Source: an uncultured cyanobacterium
Lineage (GTDB): Bacteria > Cyanobacteriota > Cyanobacteriia > Cyanobacteriales > FACHB-T130
Assembly: GCA_936920195.1 (NCBI GenBank)
Contig: CAKZHE010000218.1
Location: 1-50,907 of the forward strand
Length of the DNA stretch: 50,907 nt
Reading direction: 5' to 3'
Below are positions 44,407-50,907 of this stretch, in pieces (within the stretch, counting starts at the first letter, position 1; the number at the start of each line of letters is the position of its first letter). A model generated the notes under the pieces. The model was not told where the DNA came from and ran no database searches. It saw only the letters and a list, made by a program, of their open reading frames with translations. The position numbers and the translations under genes are program-made.

Positions 44407-45627
44407 ATGCCTACATTCATTGCGGAAGTCAGAGACTCCAAAGGAAACGTTAAAAAAGAAAAAATTGAAGCGCTCAATAGCGGTCAAGTTACTCAGATTT
44501 TACAAAATCAAGGCATGACCTTGATGGGAGAAGTCAAGCAGAGTGGCTTCAATTTTAACCCTGGGGAGTTCATGGAGTCAAAATTCTCCTCAGTGACGGT
44601 GAAAGATAAAGCTGTTTTCTCCCGGCAGTTTGCGGCGATGGTGAATGCTGGGGTGGCAATTGTGCGATGCTTGGGGGTTTTGTCGGAACAATGTACCAAC
44701 CCCAAGTTGAAAAAAGCCCTACTAGATATTAGTGCGGAAGTGCAACAGGGAACAAATCTCTCGGATGCAATGCGAAAACATCCAGAATGCTTTGACAATC
44801 TCTATGTCAGTATGGTGCAGGCGGGAGAAGTGGGGGGGGTGTTGGATGAGGTTTTGAATCGGTTAGCCAAGGTATTGGAAGATATGGCGAAACTACAAAA
44901 CCAAATTAAGGGGGCAATGGCTTACCCGGTGGCAGTGGGTTCTTTGGCAGTAATAGTTTTCGTTGCGATGACTTGTTTTTTGATTCCGATATTTGCCGGG
45001 ATTTTTAAGAATTTGGGGGGAGAACTACCAGCTTTGACCCAATTTATGCTGTTCTGTAGCGAGGTACTGAGAAGTTGGAAAATAATTATTCCGATTGGGG
45101 CGGTGGTTGGGGGGAAATTTGCGCTTGGTTGGTATTATAAAACCCCGATGGGACACCTCCAGATTGACCGTCTGATGCTGAAACTACCCGTCTTGGGAGA
45201 TTTGAATGAAAAGTCAGCTACCGCCCGGTTTAGTCGGACTTTTGGAACGCTAACTCGTTCGGGAGTACCAATTCTCCAATCTTTGGATATTGTGAAGAAT
45301 ACGGCGGGCAATCTGGTAATTTCAAACGCAGTGGAAGCTGCCCAAAAAGAGATTGAGCAAGGGGGGATGATGAGTATTGCCTTGCAGAGGGAGAAGGTGT
45401 TTCCAACAATGGCAATTCAAATGATTAGTATTGGGGAAGAGACGGGACAAATTGATGGGATGTTGATGAAAGTCGCTGATTTTTATGAGGATGAAGTGGA
45501 GCAGGCGGTAAAGGCGCTGACTAGCGTTTTGGAGCCAGCGATGATGGTGGTATTAGCAGGGATGGTAGGGGTAATTCTACTATCAATGTATTTGCCGATG
45601 TTTGCGGTGTTTGATAAGTTGGGTTAG
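44407..45627 (+). CDS. pilC: type IV pilus inner-membrane platform protein PilC
   Basis: 406 aa. Two GspF/PilC domains (about 70-195 and 275-398), each with the FxRxxAxxxxxGVP pattern (FSRQFAAMVNAGVAIVRCLG; FSRTFGTLTRSGVPILQSLD) and three main transmembrane segments (about 172-195, 222-240, 376-398). Platform for PilB/PilT. Starts 172 bp after pilT. Confidence 0.96.
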   Translation: MPTFIAEVRDSKGNVKKEKIEALNSGQVTQILQNQGMTLMGEVKQSGFNFNPGEFMESKFSSVTVKDKAVFSRQFAAMVNAGVAIVRCLGVLSEQCTNPKLKKALLDISAEVQQGTNLSDAMRKHPECFDNLYVSMVQAGEVGGVLDEVLNRLAKVLEDMAKLQNQIKGAMAYPVAVGSLAVIVFVAMTCFLIPIFAGIFKNLGGELPALTQFMLFCSEVLRSWKIIIPIGAVVGGKFALGWYYKTPMGHLQIDRLMLKLPVLGDLNEKSATARFSRTFGTLTRSGVPILQSLDIVKNTAGNLVISNAVEAAQKEIEQGGMMSIALQREKVFPTMAIQMISIGEETGQIDGMLMKVADFYEDEVEQAVKALTSVLEPAMMVVLAGMVGVILLSMYLPMFAVFDKLG

Positions 45628-45636
45628 AGCTAAAAA

Positions 45637-46227
45637 ATGCCTGTTAATAAGTCTGATTACGAAGGATTGTTATCGGAATACAGTAACCCGGAAGCGGCGA
45701 TCGCTCTTTTGAAACAATATCGGGCATACTTGGAGATGATTCCTAGTATGCGCCGACCGGATGAAAGTTTGATTGCGATTCCGCTGCCCGTGGTGCGACT
45801 CCGCCCAATTAATTCTAAGGCAGGAAGTCATAATGCGATCGCGGTAAACGGGGAAGCGATTAATTTGGCCTGCGATATTGCCATTTTGATGTGCGATCCG
45901 GAATGGAAGGTTAAAATGGGGGTAGAAATTTTAGTCTTTATCCATCGTCCCCAGGAAGATTTTTCGGACTTGTTGATGCGTTGGCGACAAACCCAGGTGG
46001 TGCTGTCGAAGGATTATGAATGGTTAATGCCTCCTCGCTATCAACATATTTTTAGCGAAGGAGCGGAAAAAATTTATCCGCTGTTTGTATTGTTGCCCCA
46101 AACAGCCGACAGAATTAAACGAGGTTTAATTGGTGCGTCTCTGCCTTTTGTGGTGGAAACGCCAGCCTATCAAATGGAGGAAGAGATGGAGGTAGCAGCG
46201 GTTTACCATGAAGGTAGTGGGGAATAA
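45637..46227 (+). CDS. conserved hypothetical protein linked to pilC
   Basis: 196 aa, soluble, alpha/beta. It starts 9 bp after the pilC stop, so it is probably in the pil transcript. Recognisable stretches are LPVVRLRPINSKAG, EILVFIHRPQEDFSDLLMRW and PQTADRIKRGLIGASLPF, none tied to a family I can name. No signal peptide or membrane helix. The position suggests, but does not show, a role with pili. Confidence 0.8.
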   Translation: MPVNKSDYEGLLSEYSNPEAAIALLKQYRAYLEMIPSMRRPDESLIAIPLPVVRLRPINSKAGSHNAIAVNGEAINLACDIAILMCDPEWKVKMGVEILVFIHRPQEDFSDLLMRWRQTQVVLSKDYEWLMPPRYQHIFSEGAEKIYPLFVLLPQTADRIKRGLIGASLPFVVETPAYQMEEEMEVAAVYHEGSGE

Positions 46228-46234
46228 TCGCCAG

Positions 46235-46285
46235 TTTGTAGTTGGGCTTGAGCCACTATCCGGTTAGCTCAAGCCCAACTACAAA
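46235..46285. repeat. third, diverged copy of the GTAGTTGGGCTT palindrome
   Basis: 19-bp arms (46235-46253 and 46267-46285) around a 13-nt centre; core gtagttgggcttgagc. Same outer sequence as the copies at 5776 and 8393, but the CCGG centre is no longer symmetric. Lies between two convergent genes. Confidence 0.9.
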
Positions 46286-46296
46286 AGACTCTCTGG

Positions 46297-47316
46297 TTAT
46301 TTGACAAATTGGGGCATGACTTCGGCAGCGGTTAAAAGTCCATAAATACCTTTGCGGTGTAAAGAGATACCAGCTTTAAGATAGCCAAAAGCTGGTCCGC
46401 AAACATTGGCAGCCATGCTGGTTTCATCGCCTAGGGTGAAGGTATGGGTAGAAATTTTACCTTCAAAGGTGCGCCCGGTAACTTGGACATTGGTGCTGAG
46501 GGGTTTTTTGGGATTGCGAGTATCCACTACACCACCTACGGTAACTTGATGGCGATCGCATATTCCTGCCAATTCCAGCATAATATCGTCAGCGTGTTCC
46601 ATATTTTCCAAGCTGAGGATGCCATTGGTTTTGTCCAACAGTTCCCCTACTTCCTTATCAGTCATGGCGCTGGCGCGTTCGACATTATAGCCTGGTAAAT
46701 GGGCAATATCTTCGCGAATGGTGGCGCGATAGGCTTCCCAATTGGCAATCCCGACTCCAAAGGTAATTTTGACGCTATGAATTTCGGCATAACTTTGGGC
46801 TGCCAGGTTAGCAGCGGCAGTTAGTAAACCGGGAGTGGCGCCGCAACCTGTCAGGTAAGTAATCCCAGCAGCTTGTAATTGCTCTTTTAAGTCTAGCAAC
46901 TGCTCGACGGCGCTAGTCCGTTTCAGCGCATCAACTAATACCCCCCGCCAACCGGATTGAATAAATTGTTGGGCTACCGATGCCATAAAGGTATTGGGCA
47001 AATTCGGTAGTGCCAGGAAATATCCATCGACGGCATCGGCGCGAGCAATTAAATCAGCAATGCTGTTGTGACTGAGGTTGCCCGTTGGCTCCAGATAGCC
47101 CAGGGAACCTTGGGAATGGTAGGTTTGAATACAGGTATCGGGATTTAGCCCTCTAGGGTCATAAGCATAGCCCTTTTGGTCAGCGGCGGCTACCCAGAGG
47201 GTTTCCCGTTTCGGGGCAAGAACTCTGGCAGCGGCTTGCCCTAGTCCACCAAATCCTAATAAACCGACTCGTATGGTAGGGGAATTGCGAAAAGCTGTGA
47301 CTTGCTCTGCACTCAT
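46297..47316 (-). CDS. saccharopine dehydrogenase-like oxidoreductase
   Basis: 339 aa. N-terminal Rossmann fold with [17 protein letters not shown] (about 17-33). A middle [20 protein letters not shown] is the loop around the catalytic region in this family, and the C-terminal alpha/beta domain ends [15 protein letters not shown]. The cyanobacterial group is annotated as saccharopine dehydrogenase-like but its substrate is not established; lysine metabolism is not implied by any neighbour. Confidence 0.8.
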   Translation of the reverse strand: MSAEQVTAFRNSPTIRVGLLGFGGLGQAAARVLAPKRETLWVAAADQKGYAYDPRGLNPDTCIQTYHSQGSLGYLEPTGNLSHNSIADLIARADAVDGYFLALPNLPNTFMASVAQQFIQSGWRGVLVDALKRTSAVEQLLDLKEQLQAAGITYLTGCGATPGLLTAAANLAAQSYAEIHSVKITFGVGIANWEAYRATIREDIAHLPGYNVERASAMTDKEVGELLDKTNGILSLENMEHADDIMLELAGICDRHQVTVGGVVDTRNPKKPLSTNVQVTGRTFEGKISTHTFTLGDETSMAANVCGPAFGYLKAGISLHRKGIYGLLTAAEVMPQFVK

Positions 47317-47582
47317 AAAATTTTCTCCAAAACTGATGCCTATCGTCTTTAGGCATGGGAACTGAGTATTTTAAATCTAATTGAGTCGATGCCACAAATC
47401 ATAGAGCGAAAATGCTGTTTGGGTTGTGTTGCGCTGTTCGAGTGAGATATTTAGCGTTATCGGGACTTAGACAAACTAAATCTTGATGCTGTAACAAATA
47501 TTTATAAGAAATTAAAAAATGTCAAACCGTTCACAATGTATATTTATAATGATTCCATAAATGACTCACTAGGAGAAGAGTT

Positions 47583-47822
47583 ATGCCAGCGGAAATTATT
47601 GCCATCATTATGTCATTTATTCCTGGTATGCTTCAATTGTTTACTTCAGTGATGATTCCAGTCGCTGGAAAACTGCTAAGTTTTACACTTCCAAGATTTG
47701 TAAAAATACCTATATATCTACGCTTCCTATTGACTATTTATCAGGATAAGCAGCTAAACGCCGAGGCTAGAAAGTATCTAACCAGTGCGCTACTGCTTCT
47801 AGGAAGCATTACCGCCGGATGA
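47583..47822 (+). CDS. 79-aa hydrophobic small protein, hypothetical
   Basis: ATG at 47583 follows AGGAGAAG by 4 bp, a strong ribosome-binding site. Residues 3-35 are hydrophobic (IIAIIMSFIPGMLQLFTSVM and following), the middle is basic (RFVKIPIYLRFL), and a second hydrophobic stretch ends LLLLGSITAG. A small membrane or membrane-active peptide is plausible (holin- or toxin-like), but no family is recognised. Monocistronic; the surrounding spacer is AT-rich. Confidence 0.6.
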   Translation: MPAEIIAIIMSFIPGMLQLFTSVMIPVAGKLLSFTLPRFVKIPIYLRFLLTIYQDKQLNAEARKYLTSALLLLGSITAG

Positions 47823-47885
47823 AATTAACCATCGTAATTACAGAAAGAGTGCCAATGACAGTAACAGAATTCAGGACTTACGCAG

Positions 47886-47943
47886 TTGCTCCGCATATAG
47901 CGTTGATGGTGCGTTACGCTGCGCTAACACACCCTACCAATAG
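47886..47943. repeat. dispersed intergenic repeat, copy 2
   Basis: 58 bp, two mismatches to 1-58. It ends 2 bp before the ATG of the radical SAM gene, so that gene's leader and ribosome-binding region consist of repeat sequence. Confidence 0.85.
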
Positions 47944-47945
47944 TT

Positions 47946-48866
47946 ATGGCAAAGTCGCAATATGAAGGTTATACTTGCCAAGCTCCAACTATTTTAGTTC
48001 GAGAAGAATTTGGTGCGGCAAAAATATATGCGAGTCAGGCACAATCTTTGCTCAATAAAGCTACGGGTTTTATTGGCAGTTATGATTTCACGCTCAATCC
48101 CTATCGCGGCTGTCAATATGGATGCAGTTATTGTTATGCTACGGCTTTTAGTCCTAATCCCCAAATGCGGCAAGATTGGGGTAATTGGGTAATTGTTAAA
48201 CAAAATGCAGCGGAACTTTTGGCGAAGGAATTAGCCGCTTGGGATAAAAAGCATCCCGGTATCCCGGCTAGAATTTATATGAGTAGCGTTACCGATCCCT
48301 ATCAACCCATTGAATTTAAAGAGGAATTAACCAAAACATTACTACAGGTGATGCTCCCCTATCAACCAACCTTGGTGATTCAAACTCGCAGTCCGATGAT
48401 TGTGCGGGATATGGAGATTTTAAAGAATTTTCGCCGCCTGCGAGTAAATATGAGTATCCCCACCGGGAGCGAATCGGTAAGAAAGGATTTTGAACCGCGA
48501 TCGCCTAGTATTGCTGCGCGAATCCGTGCTATTGGTAAACTGAAGTATAACATTCCTTTTAATGAAGAACATGAAGCCAAGTTTTCCATTACCATCACGC
48601 CTCTGTTGCCGACTTTCCCAGCCGATCAAATTAAGTTTATCTCCAAGTTAGCCATCGTCGATAGAATCGTCATTCAGGATTTTCACCCCACAGGTAAAGG
48701 TTTGTTAACTGCCTCCACCCGTCCAGAAGCCGAGGCACTGAAAAATAAATACCTTTGGTGGTATGATAATGAAACAGAAAAATATCAGCAATTTAAAGCC
48801 AATCTAATCTCGCAGTTGCCAGACATTGAGATTATGGAAGGGAAGGCAGGATTTGGGTATGATTAA
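47946..48866 (+). CDS. SPL-family (SplB-like) radical SAM protein
   Basis: 306 aa. Radical SAM core with C-x3-C-x2-C in NPYRGCQYGCSYCYA (about 52-66), MSSVTDPYQPIE and TRSPMIVRDMEIL, as in the spore-photoproduct-lyase-like (Rv2578c-type) group. Substrate unknown; these proteins are common in non-sporulating bacteria, so DNA photoproduct repair cannot be assumed. Its last 8 bp overlap the next gene. Confidence 0.88.
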   Translation: MAKSQYEGYTCQAPTILVREEFGAAKIYASQAQSLLNKATGFIGSYDFTLNPYRGCQYGCSYCYATAFSPNPQMRQDWGNWVIVKQNAAELLAKELAAWDKKHPGIPARIYMSSVTDPYQPIEFKEELTKTLLQVMLPYQPTLVIQTRSPMIVRDMEILKNFRRLRVNMSIPTGSESVRKDFEPRSPSIAARIRAIGKLKYNIPFNEEHEAKFSITITPLLPTFPADQIKFISKLAIVDRIVIQDFHPTGKGLLTASTRPEAEALKNKYLWWYDNETEKYQQFKANLISQLPDIEIMEGKAGFGYD

Positions 48867-50184
48867 TCTAGGGAAGGCTATTCAGGGATTTTGGCGATCG
48901 CAGCAGTTTAAATCGGCAGTCAAACATGGTAAAACCCGTCTGGCGGAAAAAATCCTCCAAGACATTGAAAAATCTGGTACTCCCCTGTCTTGGGTAGAGC
49001 AGTTATTTAAAGACAAGCTGAAAGCCGAAATCTATTTAGATTCCCGCAACTCCGAAATAGCATCTTTAACCCAAAGGCTGAATGAAGCTTTAACAAAGAA
49101 TCAGGATTTAGCCTTTAAAGATGAATTTGATTGGTTTGATAATTTTGCCGTTAATCAAGAATTCATTGATTTTATCGCCAAAACCTTCAAATTTGTTGAA
49201 CATGATGACTATAAGTTACAAGTCACTGGCATTGATGAACGGATATTTGATGACTTTGAAGCGGATTTAACAGCCTTTTTAAAAGAGGAACTTAGCCGGA
49301 TTCCGCCAGAACAGTTAAAGGTGGAAATGCAAAAAGCTGTAGACGATCTGAATCAATTAAAACATGGGAAAGATCCTGATTACAGCTTTAGCCTGAGTCC
49401 TCACGTTTATTTAATGAAATATTTCCCCGAAGGTGTTTACTGTACTTATTTGGCTTGGTTTTTAATTTATCAAGCAGGATTTTTGCCGACAAAATTCAAT
49501 GTTCTCGATATTGCTGCTGGACCAGCAACCTCTATTTATGGTTTAGCCTTGTTTTTGCGAAGCAGTAGCGGCTTCTTTCCCCTACCCGCCATGCACATTT
49601 GCTATTATTCTTTGGAAAAACAGCCTCCACTGCAATACCGAGGGTTGCAATTTTGGCGGCGCTATATTGAAAATCAAACTTTGCCAACTAATGCTTATTT
49701 CCGGTTTGATACTTCCGATATTTTAACTTGGGATGAACGCAATAGTAAGCTACCAGAGAAATTCTTTGATTTTATTGTCATTTCCCACTGCTTTTTCAGC
49801 GATCCTGTCACCAGTGTCCAAGCGAATCGGACTTATCAACAGATATTTAATCAAAGTTTAAGCGATCGCGGTTATGCCCTGTTAATTGTCCAAGACAAAA
49901 AAATCTTTAAAATTTACGGTTTCGAGCAAAGTGAAAATATCCAACAAGAGCAGCAAGTAATTTCAAAGCTTTTGGCAGAATTAGGATTAAAATTGGTTTG
50001 GTACAAATATTTAACATCTAGAGATTCAAGAAAGCCTTTATCGGGATCTAGCTTTTCTAAATTCGCTGCGGAAAACTTGCCAAAGCAACCATACATGAGT
50101 CCACTATTACAACAGCATTTTGACCTCAGATTCCAATCAAACTATACTTTAGACGACTATGTAATTCTGGCACAAAAGGCATAA
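48859..50184 (+). CDS. SAM-dependent methyltransferase-like protein
   Basis: 441 aa from the ATG at 48859, which overlaps the radical SAM stop by 8 bp; the open frame begins 33 bp earlier in the other gene. An N-terminal helical region (1-200) is followed by a Rossmann-type motif I, VLDIAAGPATSIYGLALFL (about 214-232), then FRFDTSDILTW and FDFIVISHCFFSD as motifs II-IV of class I methyltransferases. The long helical N-terminus and the glycine motif recall Rsm22-like proteins, but that is weak. Coupled expression with a radical SAM enzyme suggests a joint modification pathway. Confidence 0.72.
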   Translation: MINLGKAIQGFWRSQQFKSAVKHGKTRLAEKILQDIEKSGTPLSWVEQLFKDKLKAEIYLDSRNSEIASLTQRLNEALTKNQDLAFKDEFDWFDNFAVNQEFIDFIAKTFKFVEHDDYKLQVTGIDERIFDDFEADLTAFLKEELSRIPPEQLKVEMQKAVDDLNQLKHGKDPDYSFSLSPHVYLMKYFPEGVYCTYLAWFLIYQAGFLPTKFNVLDIAAGPATSIYGLALFLRSSSGFFPLPAMHICYYSLEKQPPLQYRGLQFWRRYIENQTLPTNAYFRFDTSDILTWDERNSKLPEKFFDFIVISHCFFSDPVTSVQANRTYQQIFNQSLSDRGYALLIVQDKKIFKIYGFEQSENIQQEQQVISKLLAELGLKLVWYKYLTSRDSRKPLSGSSFSKFAAENLPKQPYMSPLLQQHFDLRFQSNYTLDDYVILAQKA

Positions 50185-50202
50185 AAAGCAACAATCAACC
50201 AT

Positions 50203-50907
50203 CTATTCATCGGGGTTGATACCCAGCGCTCTGAGCCTTTCGGCAAGTCGTTGAGCTTTTTGTTCGGCTGTCTGTTTTGCCAACCGCTCTCGTTCGGCAA
50301 TTAGACGTTCTTGCTGGGCAATTAGACGTTCTTGAGTCGCGATCGCCTCCGCATTAATCGCTCTTTCCTTCGCCGTCAGATAGCGATTTCCTGACTCATC
50401 ATACCAATAGAGCCATTCTCGCTCCCAACCAATATGCTCCCCATTTTCATAACCCAACGCTAACTCAATCTCTGGCAACCAAACTCGATTATTTTCACTT
50501 GGCAGCATTTCATATTTCTCGTCTATTAACCGATACACTTCCAATCTTTGTCTATTTTTAAATCGACCTTTTCTGCCCGTCAAGGGATTGTAAATCGCAT
50601 AATAGAGAATTCCTAATTTTTGATAATCTTCTAACTTCTGCTCATATTCGCTGTTATATCTCTCCGAAACTACTTCCAAAGCCAAAATTGGCATAATATT
50701 ATTTTCTGCCCACCGCAAATAGCTTAATCGGCCTTTTTCCCCAGTATCACGTTTGACTCCCACTGCTAAAAAGCCATCGGGAACAATTGCCGCTTCATCA
50801 GGATTGTAATAAACCCCCATATCCACCCCAAAATACCAATCATCCCGATTTGCCCAAATTAAGGCTAATAAGCTCAGAAGGAGATTGGGAATGTCGTTTT
50901 GTAACTG
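50203..50907 (-). CDS. Uma2-family (DUF820) putative endonuclease, 5' end outside the window
   Basis: At least 235 aa; the frame stays open to the right edge (reading LQNDIPNLLLSLLALIWANR before DDWYFGVDMG), so the GTG at 50826 is internal and the true start lies beyond the window. PD-(D/E)XK elements: VPDGFLAVGV, ILALEVVSE and YEQKLEDYQKLG. A C-terminal charged coiled coil with repeated QERLIA units and the tail LRALGINPDE follows, as in the Uma2 gene at 5937-6788. Confidence 0.88.
   Translation of the reverse strand, partial: QLQNDIPNLLLSLLALIWANRDDWYFGVDMGVYYNPDEAAIVPDGFLAVGVKRDTGEKGRLSYLRWAENNIMPILALEVVSERYNSEYEQKLEDYQKLGILYYAIYNPLTGRKGRFKNRQRLEVYRLIDEKYEMLPSENNRVWLPEIELALGYENGEHIGWEREWLYWYDESGNRYLTAKERAINAEAIATQERLIAQQERLIAERERLAKQTAEQKAQRLAERLRALGINPDE

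Overview
The window is a chromosomal segment of a cyanobacterium, probably a filamentous one. The evidence is the chlorophyll magnesium-chelatase ATPase ChlI, a CobN-type chelatase, a cyAbrB regulator, several cyanobacteria-typical conserved proteins and Uma2 nucleases. GCGATCGC (HIP1) octamers are also very frequent in the native genes. Most of the content is housekeeping, broken up by palindromic and low-complexity repeats and by a few visibly AT-rich accessory genes.

Layout. 1-8.3 kb: a retropepsin-like lipoprotein, a HEAT-repeat protein, a DUF6064-like membrane protein, a LysR regulator, a TrpD2-like protein, a Uma2 nuclease and a Ser/Thr kinase. 8.4-17.7 kb: a tetrapyrrole-related stretch with cobN, a hybrid histidine kinase, chlI, an AarF/UbiB-type kinase and tRNA-Glu(UUC). 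17.7-24.5 kb: an accessory stretch with an IS200/IS605-type right-end/omega-RNA-like remnant lacking tnpB, a DUF6439-like protein and a tight two-gene operon. That operon encodes a HEPN-like protein and an 889-aa protein with a BolA-like N-terminus, a MinD/ParA-like NTPase and a second Sll1717-type P-loop ATPase. An RsbW-like kinase and a 518-aa membrane/coiled-coil protein follow. 24.6-33.4 kb: a PMT-like glycosyltransferase, a ClC channel with CBS domains, cyAbrB and Rrf2 regulators, YbjN-like and DUF3318-like proteins, queE, and a STAS-sugar transferase fusion overlapping an RsbW-like kinase. 33.5-34.65 kb: a stand-alone AT-rich reverse transcriptase with a 12-codon overlapping ORF remnant. 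34.7-40.4 kb (minus): grpE-dnaK-dnaJ-tusA-like-rsgA. 40.6-46.2 kb: an IS200/IS605-derived mini-element, then pilB-pilT-pilC and a conserved gene. 46.3-50.9 kb: a saccharopine dehydrogenase-like protein, a 79-aa hydrophobic protein, a radical SAM/methyltransferase-like overlapping pair, and a Uma2 gene running off the window edge.

The best candidates for an undescribed system are the HEPN-like + BolA/MinD/Sll1717 operon (18904-22019) and the solitary reverse transcriptase (33478-34648). Both resemble defence-type accessory genes, but function is inferred from domains and context only. Second-tier observations are the orphan omega-RNA-like locus, the STAS-glycosyltransferase/RsbW partner-switch pair and a pseudo-receiver histidine kinase. 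All family assignments come from reading motifs in the translated sequence; no database search was run.
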